Below are positions 20,482 to 35,527 of a stretch of 64,000 nucleotides of DNA, one piece after another. The translations under genes were made by a program, and so were the position numbers. The stretch comes from Zoroaster sp. YZ-2022 (Eukaryota > Echinodermata > Asteroidea > Forcipulatida > Zoroasteridae). Numbering within the stretch: position 1 is the stretch's first letter; every line of letters starts with the position of its first letter. The notes under the pieces are model-generated. The model saw nothing but the letters and a program-made list of their open reading frames with translations. It did no database searches and had not been told where the DNA came from. The DNA lies in NCBI GenBank assembly GCA_029582265.1, contig CM055830.1, positions 23,358,163-23,422,162 of the forward strand. The letters are read 5' to 3'.

Positions 20482-21001
20482 ATATCAATGAGTGTGCTTC
20501 ACTACCATGTCTGAACAAAGGAACCTGCATGGATGGTGTGAATAGGTTTATTTGTACATGTGTTGCCGGCTACACAGGAACTAGATGTGAAATAGGTAGG
20601 CTTTATTTAAGCACTAAGTTTTTGTGTGCTTGTGTGAGGGGGAACAATTGCCACCTTCTAACAATGTATGTTTGATTTGTTCAGATATCAATGAGTGTGC
20701 TTCACGACCATGTCTGAACAGAGGAACCTGCATGGATGGTGTGAATAGGTTTAATTGTACATGTGTTGCCGGCTACACAGGAACTACATGTGAAATAGGT
20801 AGGCTTTATTTAAGCACTAAGTTTGTTTGTGCTTGTGTGAGGGGGAACAATTGCCACCTTCTAACAATGTATGTTTGATTTGTTCAGATTTCAATGAGTG
20901 TGCTTCACGACCATGTCTGAACAGAGGAACCTGCATGGATGGTGTGAATAGGTTTACTTGTACATGTGTTGCCGGCTACACAGGAACTACATGTGAAATA
21001 G
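20482..21001 (+). CDS. Three tandem calcium-binding EGF exons, cluster 2
   Basis: Exons 20482-20595, 20685-20798 and 20888-21001, again 114 nt each with 203-bp period and phase 1-1 boundaries. They are nearly identical to cluster 1 (one change, NRGTC to NKGTC in the first), so the cluster was copied as a block with the 4.4-kb unit. The partial exon [16 protein letters not shown] precedes it at about 20300-20393. Confidence 0.8.
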
Positions 21002-21127
21002 GTAGGCTTTATACTCAGACAACAAACAGGGGCAATGACCAACTATTTGACTTCTCGCCACAGTTTGACACTGCAATGTATTAAAATACAAACCTGCAAA
21101 TTAAACATCAAATAAAACTAGACTTAA

Positions 21128-21824
21128 GTGTTTGTCATATGACAAACACATATGTGTTCGGATTTTGTCAGGGTAGTGATGATGACGTCAGAGTGTTTGT
21201 GTAAATATTTTTGACAATTAACAATCTGTACAATGGTGCAAAAACTGTGAATTTACCTGTTGTGGTTGTTGAGATATGATTTTTTTTTATATTAAAATTT
21301 GACTTCCGGTTTGGACAGGAAGTAAGGTCAAATTGGGGTCATCTTTGTGTAAACATGTTTCGATAATTAACAATCTATACAATGGTACAAAAAATGTCAA
21401 TTTACCTCTTGTGGTTGTTGAGATAGGATTTTTTTTTAGTATTAAACTTTGACTTCCTGTTTGGACAGGAAGTAAGGTCAAATTGGGGTCACCTTTTTGT
21501 AAATATTTTTTGACAATTAACGATATGTACAATGGTACAACAATTTTGAATTGACCTCTTGTGGTTGTTGAGATATGATTTTTTTTAATATTAAACTTTG
21601 ATTTATGGTAATTCGATATCTTATGACCTAATCATGACGTCACAAATTGTGTTTCATCTACGTGTTAAGTTCTAAGTATATGCCAAGTTTGAAGTTCATG
21701 TGAAGTTTGCAAGTATGTATTTTTTGTAGACAATCTATCCGGAAAAGAAGGAGAAGAAAAAAAATAAAAAAATAAATAAACCGAACAAAAACAATAGGTG
21801 TTTCGGGTACATACCCGAACACCT
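21128..21824 (+). mobile_element. Core-repeat element (Helentron/'pearl'-like), copy 3
   Basis: Same architecture as 7348-8040: perfect 22-bp palindrome at 21128-21149, core repeats at about 21190-21600, A-rich microsatellite, and 3' hairpin at 21796-21824. Confidence 0.6.
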
Positions 21825-21924
21825 AATAACACCAAATAGACAATACTTTTGAAAATGGCAAGAATCTGGATACCGGACACAGGGCAAACTGGCATGGACA
21901 AACGCACAGGACATACATGTAACA

Positions 21925-22199
21925 GATGGACTACCACGTCCATCCAACATAAATTTATGAACCATTCGTTCATAATCGCATGTGGCCACCACAAGGACAA
22001 CCACCAGTTCTTTTCAGAACTAATTGTTACTCAATTGAGATTCCACATGGTGTCACCGCAATTAGTCTTACTAAGGACAACCATGTCCTTACCAACATAA
22101 AAACACAATGGATCACACCCATGTGTATCCACACAATGGACTACCACGCCCATGTGTATCCACAATGGATCTACCACGGCCATGTGTGTATCCACACAC
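21925..22199. repeat. Hairpin cluster and minisatellite, copy 3
   Basis: Hairpins (21925-22091) all retain perfect stems, although single bases are lost between them. The minisatellite at 22105-22199 has three irregular units. Confidence 0.7.
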
Positions 22200-22229
22200 A
22201 ACATTACATGAACACTTGGGGTCCAATGA

Positions 22230-23050
22230 CCCCGATACAGGTCGAAACCCGACCCCACATTGCTCATCATACGCCCGCCCACCCGGCCTGGGAAACTGAG
22301 CCGCAGCCAAGCGGATTGTCTCAGCATATTTAAGTAGCCCGCCCGAGACGAGTGTTTTCTAATCAAATGGCCCTAATGCTGAAACCCACTTATCTAAAGT
22401 ATCGACCTTTCCTTTGAGCTGCACCGCCGGCCCAATCACCATACTACCCCATCATTAATCGCAAAACAACTCCGATTGGTGTTGCTTACGTGACAAAAGC
22501 TGCACAGAATTACAATGTAACAATTGGGCAAAGTCAACAAATTACCCATCCCAAATGTTCTGCTTCGCAGCAGAGGGTACTGCAAGGCCCAATGAACTGC
22601 CCTTCTTAAAACTAGGGACAGTAGTTGGCAAACCAGTTTGGCAAGGCAAGCTCACACTAACCCCTACGGACTGATTATACAGCTTGTCGTTAAATTACCC
22701 TGGATTAAACCCCCACACAAGCATTATCTGAAGAGGCACTACGCCCATGAAACTCACCCACCCTGACCGTTAGCATGGTTAGCACTTCCCTGCACTGACG
22801 TGACTGGGGCCGAGTTGCCATCTCCACCGCCACTGGCAACCGATGCTTTTCCTCAGCATTTAGTAGGTACACATGTACGTGAGAATCATGCACGTATCGC
22901 GCTGTCAGGAAGTGCCCCGATACATGTGTCAGCACCGCGTAACAGCATGAGCGAAGGGGTGGACTTGTATTCGTTGTAGCTTGTCTAATTTTAACCAATC
23001 CAAACCATTTCTTTGCGATGACGTAGACCAGACAAAAGCCTCGTCGTCGA
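22230..23050 (-). pseudogene. DIRS-type gag-like fragment, copy 3
   Basis: Third copy of the gag-like block, with more small deletions than copies 1 and 2 (for example near 22340, 22465 and 22700). The TAA after WDG is preserved. Not functional. Confidence 0.5.
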
Positions 23051-23598
23051 TTTTTTTCAATGGCCACCCGAAAAGAGAAAATATTTTGTCGACAAATTTA
23101 GGGTCATAAACGCATTCAAAATTGACACAATGGTAATTATTATTTTTAATAAAAAATAACTTACTGTTAAATCATATATTTATCCATATCTGTGCGAAGT
23201 TTGAAGTAAATCTAACTGATTGGCTCAGAGTTGTTTCCAACTATTACGGAAGATATGAGGATTTTGTCTGGCAAACGGGCCATTGAAATTGCTAATTAGG
23301 CCTACTCGTCTAATTAATATTGATGAATGATTTAATTATTTGATTAATTAATACTTCATTTTGCTGTGCTTTTTATAGGCCCTCTGCTGGTATCATTGTC
23401 TTGCAAATAATTTCACAATTGAGGAAGTATTTTATCTGTGAAAAATAACAAAAGCGGTCACATTTCTTTCATTAAAACGTGTGGTAAAATTATTACAGAG
23501 TCACTATCATTGTCAATTTATCATTATATTTTTGTTATAAACTTAACCTGAAAGTGAAGTATATTATAAATAAAGATCACTCTCAGTAATAATATAAT

Positions 23599-23662
23599 GC
23601 GCCTTGAGCACCAGTTTGTGGATACGTGCGCTATATAAGTCCACAATATTATTATTATTATC
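23599..23662 (+). repeat. CR1/L2-like LINE or SINE 3' tail, second copy
   Basis: Same sequence and position within the tandem unit as 5391-5456, ending in (ATT)n. Confidence 0.55.
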
Positions 23663-24908
23663 AGTATATAAACATACAGTCCATCAATTAAATTACTTTT
23701 TGTACAAGACTTAATACCAAGACATAAATACCAATGTTGGCTTCATTTAAATCTAGAATTGAAAGGTTTTTCCATAAAAAAATGAAAAGGGCAAGCAATT
23801 ATCAAATTTTATCCAGTGGATATAATTACATTTAATTTTGTTTGAATTGGGAATTATTTACTTTTTGCGGGGGGCAGGGGAAGATGGAAAGTACGGATGC
23901 AAGCTTTCTTCCAACTTTATCATGTAGTAGTTATAAGCTTGTTTTCTAATGAAAAGGCTAATTAGCTGATATCCATACAAGCAACCCCCAGCTCCCCCAA
24001 ACAATTTAATCCACACTTCCTGCTCTTTGAATTTGCAGCCAAGTTTAATCCAGTTACTATACATGTAGTCCCCTCCTACCCTAAATCAACTTTGTGACTT
24101 TATGCCCATAATAATGCTGAATAGGTTGATCTGGCTGCCTACAACCCTGGCAAACTATTTTCATTTGAGTGATTTTTAATGTTGATTTATCATCTAGCAT
24201 GCTTTTGAAAAGCATGTGTTGGCTAGTGTCAATATTTAAAACAAAAAAACAGTGTTCCAAGTCACACTTGTTAATTTCTAATTTATTGCTTAAATCTCAC
24301 AACTTTTTCAAGTTCAACAGCCGATATCTCAAGAACTAAATGACCTATTAGAAAACAAAAAACACAATTGAATTCCTTACATTAATAGCTTGTAATTCTT
24401 GTGAATTACAAGATGGTCCAATTAGTGGCAATACGAAGTAACGATTTTACAAATTTTAAAGGGTCATATCTCATAGCTTTAATTTGATGTATAAGTTGAC
24501 AAATTTGTTATTTTTTCATAATCATGAGGAGGAGGTCATATATGACCTTCAAACCACCTAATCTGACCTTTACTTCCTGTCCAAACAGGAAGTTCAAATT
24601 CAACACATTCTAACGCAAAATTGATATGTCTTTTGAATATGAAATTGATATTGTTATTATAAAAGATAATAAACCCTTGCACAATATGATATTGACATCG
24701 TTGATAATTTGATTGAACCGGAAGTGGACTCAAACACTGTGTGTTTGTTCTAACAAACACTTAAGCCCTAGTTTTACTTGTTCATGTGCTGCTGGCTACA
24801 CAGGAACTCCATGTGAAATAGGCAGGCTTTTATTTAAGTACTAAGTTTTTGTGCTTGTGTGAGTGGAACAATTGCCACCTTCTTACAATTTATATTTGAT
24901 TTGTTCAG

Positions 24909-25659
24909 ATATCAATGAGTGTGCTTCACAACCATGTCTGAACAGAGGAGCCTGCATGGATGGTGTGAATATGTTTATCTGTACATGTGCTGCCGGCTAC
25001 ACAGGAACAAGATGTGAAATAGGTAGGCTTTATTTAAGCACTAACTTTTTGTGCTTGTGTGAGGGGAACAATTGCCACCTTCTAACAATGTATGTTTGAT
25101 TTGTTCAGATATCAATGAGTGTGCTTCACGACCATGTCTGAACAGAGGAACCTGCATGTGATGGTGTGAATAGGAGTTTAATTCGTACTATGTGTTGCCG
25201 GCTACACAGGAACTACTACATGTGAAATAGGTAGGCTTTATTTAAGCACTAAGTTTTTTTGTGCTTGTGTGAGGGGGAACAATTGCCACCTTCTAACAAT
25301 GTATGTTTGGATTTGTTCAGATATCAATGAGTGTGCTTCACGACCATGTCTGAACAGAGGAACCTGCGTATGGATGGTGTGTGAATAGGTTTAATTGTAC
25401 ATGTGTTGCCGGATACACAGGAACTACATGTGAAATAGGTAGGCTTTATTTAAGCCAATTCAAGTTTTGTTGTGGCTTGTGTGAGGGGGAAACAATTGCC
25501 ACCTTCTAACAACAATGTGTATGTTTGATTTGTTCAGGATTTCACGAGTGCAAGCTTCACGACCATGTTCGAACAGAGGAACCTGCATGGATGTAGTGTG
25601 AATAGGTTTACTTGTACATGTGTTGCCGGCTGCCACACAGGAAACTACATGTGAAATAG
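24909..25659 (+). CDS. Four EGF exons, cluster 3, last three indel-ridden
   Basis: Exon 24909-25022 is a clean 114-nt EGF exon with its own variants ([20 protein letters not shown]). The next three, 25109-25230, 25321-25438 and 25538-25659, are 122, 118 and 122 nt instead of 114 because of small insertions and cannot be read through. Since nearby non-coding copies carry the same kind of insertions, these look like sequence errors. One more exon than in clusters 1 and 2 implies the 203-bp unit varies in number. A partial first exon lies at about 24723-24820. Confidence 0.65.
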
Positions 25660-25789
25660 GTAGGCTTATAATTACCAGACAACAAAACAGGGCAATGACC
25701 AACTATTTGACTTCTCGCCACAGTTTGACACTGCAATTTATTTAAATACAAACTCTGCAAATTAAACATCAAAATGTAACTAGACCTAA

Positions 25790-26491
25790 GTGTTTGTCAT
25801 ATGACAAATCAATATAGGTGTTCGGATTTTGTCAGGGTAGTGAAGCATGACGTCACAGAATGTTTTTGAAAATATTTTTGACAATTAACAATCTGTACAA
25901 TGGTGCAAAAACTGTGAATTTACCTGTTGTGGTTGTTGAGATATGATTTTTTTTTAATATTAAAATTTGACTTCCGGTTTGGACAGGAAGTAAGGTCAAA
26001 TTGGGGTCATCCTTTAGTAAATATTTTATGACAAATAACTATCTGTACAATGGTACAAAAATTGTGAATTTCCCTCTTGTGGTTGTTGAGATATGATTTT
26101 TTTAAATATTAAACTTTGAATTCCGGTTAGAACAGGAAGTAAGGTCAAATTGGGGTCACCTTTTTGTAAATATTTTTTGACAATTAACGATATGTACAAT
26201 GGTACAACAATTTTGAATTGACCTCTTGTGGTTGTTGAGATATGATTTTTTTAAATATTAAACTTTGATTTATGGTAATTCGATATCTTATGACCTAATC
26301 ATGACGTCACAAATTGTGCTTCATCTACGTGTTAAATTCTAAGTATATGCCAAGTTTGAAGTTCATGTGAAGTTTGCAAGTATGTATTTTTTGTAGACAA
26401 TCTATCCGGAAAAGAAGGAGAAGAAAAAATAAATAAATAAAAATAAACCGAACAAAAACAATAGGTGTTTCGGGTACATACCCGAACACCT
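25790..26491 (+). mobile_element. Core-repeat element (Helentron/'pearl'-like), copy 4
   Basis: Same architecture; the 5' palindrome is spoiled by insertions (gacaaatcaatat), core repeats occupy about 25870-26270, and the 3' hairpin at 26463-26491 is intact. Confidence 0.55.
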
Positions 26492-26594
26492 AATGACACC
26501 AAATAGACAATACTTTTAAAAATGGAAAGGATCTGGATACCGGACACAGGGCAAACTGGCATGGACAAACGCATGTGACAGGTTGATGTAACAG

Positions 26595-26885
26595 AGATGG
26601 ACTAACAATACGTCCATCCAACATAAATTTATGAACCATTCGTTCATAATCGCATGTGGCCACCACAAGGACAACCACCAGTTTCTCTTCAGAACTAATT
26701 GCTACTCAATTGAGAGATTCCACATGGTGTCACCGCAATTAGTCTTACTTAAGCGACAACCATGTCCTTACTAACATAAAAACACAATGGATCACTACAC
26801 CCATGTGTATCCACACAATGGACTGATTACGCCCATGTGTATCCAATAATTTAATGGACTATCACGCCCATGTGTATCCACACAC
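26595..26885. repeat. Hairpin cluster and minisatellite, copy 4
   Basis: Same order as in other copies but interrupted by insertions (for example 'ctaacaatacgtccatcc' for 'ctaccacgtccatcc'). Confidence 0.6.
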
Positions 26886-26919
26886 AACACCACATGAACA
26901 CTTGGGGTCCAATGACCCC

Positions 26920-27179
26920 GATACAGGTCGAAAACCCGACCCCCACATTGCTCATCGGCAGGCCGCCCGCCACCCGGCCTGGGAAACTGAGCCGCAGCGC
27001 CAAGCGGATTGTCTCAGCATATTTAAGTAGCTCCTGCCGCCCGGAGACGAGTGTTTTCTAATCAAAATGGCCCTAATGCTGAAAACCCACTTATCTAAAG
27101 TATCGACCTTTCCTTTGAGCTGCACTGCCGGCCTCAATCACCATACTACCCCCATCATTAATCGAAAAAACCCCAGGTT
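26920..27179 (-). pseudogene. DIRS-type gag-like fragment, copy 4 (cut by gap)
   Basis: Only the C-terminal part with the AETIRLAA-like segment remains before the N gap, with insertions that break the frame. Confidence 0.4.
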
Positions 27180-27679
27180 NNNNNNNNNNNNNNNNNNNNN
27201 NNNNNNNNNNNNNNNNNNNNNNNNNNNNNNNNNNNNNNNNNNNNNNNNNNNNNNNNNNNNNNNNNNNNNNNNNNNNNNNNNNNNNNNNNNNNNNNNNNNN
27301 NNNNNNNNNNNNNNNNNNNNNNNNNNNNNNNNNNNNNNNNNNNNNNNNNNNNNNNNNNNNNNNNNNNNNNNNNNNNNNNNNNNNNNNNNNNNNNNNNNNN
27401 NNNNNNNNNNNNNNNNNNNNNNNNNNNNNNNNNNNNNNNNNNNNNNNNNNNNNNNNNNNNNNNNNNNNNNNNNNNNNNNNNNNNNNNNNNNNNNNNNNNN
27501 NNNNNNNNNNNNNNNNNNNNNNNNNNNNNNNNNNNNNNNNNNNNNNNNNNNNNNNNNNNNNNNNNNNNNNNNNNNNNNNNNNNNNNNNNNNNNNNNNNNN
27601 NNNNNNNNNNNNNNNNNNNNNNNNNNNNNNNNNNNNNNNNNNNNNNNNNNNNNNNNNNNNNNNNNNNNNNNNNNNNNNN
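27180..27679. other. Assembly gap (500 N)
   Basis: Exactly 500 N. It separates the tandem-unit region from the histone array, so their physical adjacency depends on scaffolding. Confidence 1.
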
Positions 27680-28085
27680 TGACCACCGGGGGTTCAGCCC
27701 GACTTTAAAATGTTACACAAGTGAAATAAAAAATCAGCACGCCCATTGCAATTCGAAACGAAACGAGTACTGACAAAAAAGTATGCCTGTGTTGTATGGT
27801 CTGTACATATACAATACAACAACGACATTGCCTTTAATGAAACCTATCGCTTAACGTATACAAATATATATGAAATATATAAAAGAAATTGATATGATGC
27901 CCCAAAACCCACTAATGATACCAAGGATGTCCATAAAATTGTTCATTCCCCCAACCAAAACAATAATTTTCAAATAAGAACAATATGTTGAAAACACTTT
28001 GTATGATGAAGTTCATCTAAGAGGGTAATGTAATAAAGACAGAAAGCAAATGAAACATGAGTTGATCTCTTTTAGAAAGTGTGAT
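27680..28085. other. Non-coding sequence before the histone array
   Basis: AT-rich, with a run like 'tacaaatatatatgaaatat'. No gene seen. Confidence 0.4.
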
Positions 28086-28101
28086 GGCTCTGAAAAGAGC
28101 C
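28086..28101 (-). promoter_or_regulatory. Histone mRNA 3' stem-loop of H4 copy 1
   Basis: On the minus strand GGCTCTTTTCAGAGCC, the canonical 6-bp stem and 4-nt loop that directs 3' processing of replication-dependent histone mRNAs. Confidence 0.9.
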
Positions 28102-28133
28102 GTTTTGGATTTACTGCGGTAGTCGCTGGATTT

Positions 28134-28430
28134 CTAGCCACCGAAGCCGTACAGGGTGCGTCCCGCCTTTTCAGTGCGTACGACGTCCATGGAAGTGACC
28201 GTTTTTCTTGGCGTGCTCGCGTAAGTCACTGCGTCCCGGATGACGTTTTCAAGAAAACCTTGAGAACCTCGGTCTCCTCGTAGATGAGACCGGAGATTCG
28301 CTTGACTCCTCCTCGGCAGGGCCAGACGCCGGATGGCGGGTTTGGTGATGCCTTGGATGTTGTCGCGGAGAACTTTGCGGTGGCGTTTGGCACCCCTGGA
28401 GTCCCTTTCCTCCTTTACCACGTCGAACAT
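28134..28430 (-). pseudogene. Histone H4, copy 1 (indels; natural C-terminus)
   Basis: H4 forms the H3-H4 tetramer of the nucleosome. From ATG at 28430 to TAG at 28134 the span is 297 nt instead of 312, with several indels (the frame is broken after the first codons and again around 28260-28320). It is the only H4 copy here that keeps the natural ending GRTLYGFGG and a stem-loop 33 nt downstream. Upstream sequence past 28630 (cacgtacgcacc) is probably the true H4 5' flank. Indels near the N gap may be sequence errors. Confidence 0.75.
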
Positions 28431-29098
28431 TGTTGCTCGTTGTTGGTGTGCCGAGAGAAGTTGAAAAGCTAACTGAGCACACATGAGATGCGAAGGTGCA
28501 GTCTCCGTGGAGCTTGCTGACCGACTTACGTGTATGATGCGGACGTGACAGAGGTGCACACATCAGTGTGTAGATTCGAGAGAACAATGCGATGTCACAG
28601 ATAGAGATGACCTCTGAAGAAATCGCCGACACGTACGCACCTTCAACATATTAGGACATAGTGAGAACTGAACACACATGAAATATACAAACAAGTACCT
28701 GTTCTTTTCAGATCAATTTATTCTGTGGCCGGGACAGGGCAAGCGTTCATTTAATCTTGAAAAAAAATGTTTTATTTTATTGTGTAGAAACCGAATCCCT
28801 ACGTAGTTTGCCTCTTTTCTGCGAGAAGCTGAACTGAATCTATACTATCATCTCCACCTTGCATGATATTAAAACATCACAACATTTCAAGTGCGCCCTC
28901 TAGTGACCGAAGTACCACTAAAATTTACAAAATATGTTAGCAATCATTTTTTCAATATTTCACGTATTTTATTCTTATTTACTTTCTTATTTATTTATTT
29001 ATTTATTTACATAAATTTATTAACATATATTTATTTACATATATCTATTTACAAACGCTAACTCATGCTTGTAATCAATCTCTTTTTGATAGTGTGTT

Positions 29099-29112
29099 GG
29101 CTCCTAAGAGCC
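29099..29112 (-). promoter_or_regulatory. Shortened histone 3' stem-loop of H2A copy 1
   Basis: Minus strand GGCTCTTAGGAGCC: 14 nt, 5-bp stem and 4-nt loop, two bases shorter than the canonical 16-nt element. Confidence 0.6.
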
Positions 29113-29515
29113 GTTGGTTTTGTTCGTGAAGGGCCTGCATCTAGTGCTGGATTTGAGGTCTTCTTGGGAAGTAGAACTGCCTGGATGTTGGGAAGAACAC
29201 CACCCTGGACAATGGTGACCCCACTGAGCAGCTTGTTCAACTCTCGTCGTACGAATTGCGAGCTGCAGATGACGTGGATTGATTCTGGTCTTCTTGTTGT
29301 CACAGAGCAGCGTTGCCAGCCAACTCCAAGATTTCTGCAGTTAAATACTCCCATGACCGCCGCCAAATAAACCGGGCTCCAGCACCCACCCGCTCGCCGT
29401 AGTTGCCCTTTCGGAGGAACCGGTGAACTCGACCCACGAGGAATTGAAGTCCGGCCCTGGAGGACCGAGTCTTGGCGCTGCTTCTGGCTTTACCGCTCTT
29501 TCCACGTCCAGTCAT
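29113..29515 (-). pseudogene. Histone H2A, copy 1 (full length, indels)
   Basis: Starts [20 protein letters not shown] at 29515. The only H2A in the window with its C-terminal half (ELNKLLSGVTIVQGGVLPNI, then QAVLLPKKTS). Frame breaks occur at about 29370 and 29280-29290. The stop is unclear; a frame runs past the stem-loop to 29058. A TATA-like run (29773-29784) lies about 265 nt upstream. The conserved 3' half shows what the other, truncated H2A copies have lost. Confidence 0.75.
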
Positions 29516-30347
29516 ATTGGAAATTGAAGAGAGAGAACCGGGTAGACCCAGGAAAGGTTTTCAGCTGGTGATCGGCGTGAATGGCCCTGAGATAATTCGT
29601 GAGGCTACTTGCTGGCATTTGGAGGGATCCGTGAAGACGCGTGCAGCAACCCAATCACGTTAGCTTCTCCGCATGGATGCGCTCAGAGAGAGTGGCACCG
29701 GCAGAGATGCAAGATGGACGCCGGCGTCGATCGGTCATTCACACGAAATTAGCCGAAAGGTGTCTATGTCCAAAATATATATACCCCTGACGGTGTGTGT
29801 GTGCACGCCTACCAGCCGACCGTGCACGTTTCCATCACTGACTGAAATTGCACCGAAAACAGTCTTATTTCTCTTACCTCAAATCCGTGGCTTGTAGTTT
29901 TGTACTTGCGTCGATTGCGTACAGATGCCACTGGAACAGTGTTGTACATTCTGTGCAGGCAGACAGTCGAACAGAATAACGTTGTCTTCATTGTAATCTG
30001 TGAAAACAATTCAAACACAATAGTGAACGGTAAATCACCGTGTTATGTAATTTTAAATGCAGCTGTTTGAAGAGAACAAAGCATTGATCAGTTTCTAACG
30101 TGCCGATGGTGGAAACGTTCGGTAGTGCAGTACACAGGTTCATGCATTCATTTGTTCAATTACTTATACTTATTTACCTATCTATCTATCTGTCTGTCTG
30201 TCTGTCTCTGAAGAACATATATTGTTTGAATGTAGCCAAAGTGATTTTGTTGACAAGAGAAAAGTAATGTTTCATTTTCTTTAAAAATACTACTAATAAA
30301 TCAGAACAAGTAAGACATGTGTGAAATCTCTCTTTGGAAGGTGTGGT

Positions 30348-30362
30348 GGCTCTGAAAAGAGC
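30348..30362 (-). promoter_or_regulatory. Histone 3' stem-loop of H2B copy 1 (one base short)
   Basis: As at 33457-33472 but missing one C on the plus strand, leaving a 5-bp stem. A purine-rich AAAGAGAGA downstream on the minus strand fits a U7-binding element. Confidence 0.7.
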
Positions 30363-30388
30363 GTTTGGATGAACGCCCACGGGCGAGC

Positions 30389-30754
<366 letters not shown>

Positions 30755-31492
30755 GGTGGCTGCAGAGGTTTCTCTTGATTGTTAGTTGTTCTGGTAAAGA
30801 GGTGGTTCTGGTGGATTGATTGTGCTCCGTCTATCGTTTTTGTTTTATAGCGTTCTCAGCAGATCATCCAGCATCCACTACAGGCCATTGTTTAATTTCC
30901 CGCCTAAACCACTAAGCTTGTTGCCTACTCAAGAGTTTAAACCTACTTGTTCGCCTTCTCAGCTACCCAACCACCTCCAACCAAGTATGCTTCCCTTACG
31001 AATAGTTTTAAAACAGATAGCTGAAAAAAATTGTCAGTGACTGAAACTTAACACAAGCTTTCCTGAACGTACGTGAACAGATCCTAAAGACTTGGCCGGA
31101 TTGTATAGTGTTATTGCTGCCCGGAATTATAAATTCTAAGGAAAAGTGACGTGAGATAGAGAACGATCATAGTCAACCACTAAAAGGTCTTGTAATGTAA
31201 ATGATGAACGTTTGTAGCAGTAAAACGTTATATTCCACCGTCTTTGGTATCGCCGAATGCTATTTTTTTATTATGTTTATTGATTTCTTTATTGATTGAT
31301 TTTTTTAATTCTTATATATTTGGGGGGGGGGGGAGTGGTTTGAGGGATACTGTGTGAAGGCCAGAGTTGCTTCGATATAATGATAATGATAATGATAATG
31401 ACAACGACAACAAAAATAATAAACACTACAGTTAACCAAAGTGATAAAAGTAGACATGTGAAGAAAAAAAATCTCTTTTAAGAAGATGTGGT

Positions 31493-31508
31493 GGCTCTGA
31501 AAAGAGCC
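31493..31508 (-). promoter_or_regulatory. Histone 3' stem-loop of H3 copy 1
   Basis: Canonical minus-strand GGCTCTTTTCAGAGCC, followed by ACCACATCTTCTTAAAAGAG. Confidence 0.9.
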
Positions 31509-31534
31509 GTTATGTTTTATTTTGTTGAGATGTC

Positions 31535-32716
<1,182 letters not shown>

Positions 32717-33456
32717 CTACTTATGGCATTTGGAGGGATCCGTGAAGACGCGTGCAGCAACCAATCACGTTGCTTCTCGCATGGATGCGCTCAGAGAGTG
32801 GCACCGGCAGAGATGCAAGATGGACGCCGGCGTCGATCGGTCATTCACACAGAAATTAGCCGAAGGTGTCTATGACCAAAAATATATATACCCCTGACAG
32901 TGTGTGTGTGGACGCCTACCAGCCGACCGCACGTTTCCATCACTGACTGAAATTGCACCGAAAACAGTCTTATTTCTCTTACCTCAAATCCGTGGCTTGT
33001 AGTTTTGTACTTGCGTCGATTGCGTACAGATGCCACTGGAACAGTGTTGTGTACATTCTGTGCAGGCAGACAGTCAGACAGAATAACGTTGTCTTCATTG
33101 TAATCTGTGAAAACAATTCAAACACAATAGTGAACGGTAAATCACCGTGTTATGTAATTTTAAATGCAACTGTTTGAAGAGAACAAAGCATTGATCAGTT
33201 TCTAACGTGCCGATGGTGGAAACGTTCGGTAGTGCAGTACACAGGTTCATGCATTCATTTATTCAATTACTTATACTTATTTACCTATCTATCTATCTAT
33301 CTGTCTGTCTGTCTCTCTGAAGAACATATTGTTTGAATGTAGCCAAAGTGATTTTGTTGACAAGAGAAAAGTAATGTTTCATTTTCTTAAAAAAAATACT
33401 ACTAATAAATCAGAACAAGTAAGACATGTGTGAAATCTCTCTTTGGAAGGTGTGGT

Positions 33457-33472
33457 GGCTCTGAAAAGAGCC
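33457..33472 (-). promoter_or_regulatory. Histone 3' stem-loop of H2B copy 2
   Basis: Canonical element, followed on the minus strand by ACCACACCTTCCAAAGAGAG, a plausible U7 snRNA target. Confidence 0.9.
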
Positions 33473-33500
33473 GTTTGGATTTGAACGCCCATGGGCGAGC

Positions 33501-33872
<372 letters not shown>

Positions 33873-33958
33873 GGTGGCTGCAGAGGTTTCTCTTGATTGT
33901 TAGTTGTTCTGAGTAAGGGGTGGTTCTGGTGGATTGATTGTGCTCCGTCTATCGTTTT

Positions 33959-34021
33959 GTTTTATAGCGTTCTCAGCAGATCATCCAGCATCCACTACAG
34001 GCCATTGTTTAATTTCCCGCC
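33959..34021 (-). promoter_or_regulatory. H2B promoter (TATA and E2F-like site), copy 2
   Basis: Minus strand TATAAAAC (33959-33966) lies 87 nt before the ATG. GGCGGGAAA (plus TTTCCCGCC, 34013-34021) is an E2F-type S-phase element. The same pair occurs before copy 3. Confidence 0.6.
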
Positions 34022-34604
34022 TAAACCACGACGCTTGTTGCCTACTCAAGCGTTTACACGTACTTGGTCGCCTTCACAGCTAGCCATCCCCCTCCTACCA
34101 AGTATGCTTGCCTTACGAATAGTTTTAAAACTGATAGCTGAAATAAATTGTCAGTGACTGAAACTTAACACACGCATTCCGGAACGGACGTGAACAGAAC
34201 ATAACGACTGGGCCCGATGGTATAGTGTTATTGCTGCCCGGAATTATAAATTCTAAGGAAAAGTGACGTGAGATAGAGAACGATCATAGTCAACCACTAA
34301 AAGGTCTTGTAATGTAAATGATGAACGTTTGTAGCAGTAAAACGTTATATTCCACCGTCTTTGGTATCGCCGAATGCTATTTTTTTATTATGTTTATTGA
34401 TTTCTTTATTGATTGATTTTTTTTATTCTTATATATTTGGTGGGGTGGGGGTGTGGGGATACTGTGTGAAGGCCAGAGTTGCTTCGATATAATGATAATG
34501 ATAATGATAATGACAACGACAACAAAAATAATAAACACTACAGTTAACCAAAGTGATAAAAGTAGACATGTGAAGAAAAAAAATCTCTTTTAAGAAGATG
34601 TGGT

Positions 34605-34620
34605 GGCTCTGAAAAGAGCC
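34605..34620 (-). promoter_or_regulatory. Histone 3' stem-loop of H3 copy 2
   Basis: Canonical 16-nt element 27 nt after the H3 stop position. Confidence 0.9.
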
Positions 34621-34646
34621 GTTATGTTTTATTTTGTTGAGATGTC

Positions 34647-35176
<530 letters not shown>

Positions 35177-35197
35177 ACGACTTTGACAAGCCCGCCA

Positions 35198-35527
<330 letters not shown>

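Larger units (their letters stand above)
19388..23812. repeat. ~4.4-kb tandem unit, copy 3 (complete, 4425 bp)
   Basis: Runs from 'ccagtggatataattacatt' to the next occurrence of the same text at 23813. It includes EGF cluster 2, a core-repeat element, hairpin cluster, minisatellite, gag-like block and LINE tail. It is the only complete unit in the window. Confidence 0.85.
23813..27179. repeat. ~4.4-kb tandem unit, copy 4 (runs into gap)
   Basis: Starts like copy 3 and is cut by the N gap at 27180. From about 25100 onward it carries many 1-3-bp insertions that copies 2 and 3 lack, typical of uncorrected long-read sequence next to a gap. Confidence 0.8.

Noticed and set aside
27067..27708. 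ORFs of 180-213 codons across 27.1-27.7 kb and 42.9-43.6 kb
   Set aside because: They consist of N translated as X.
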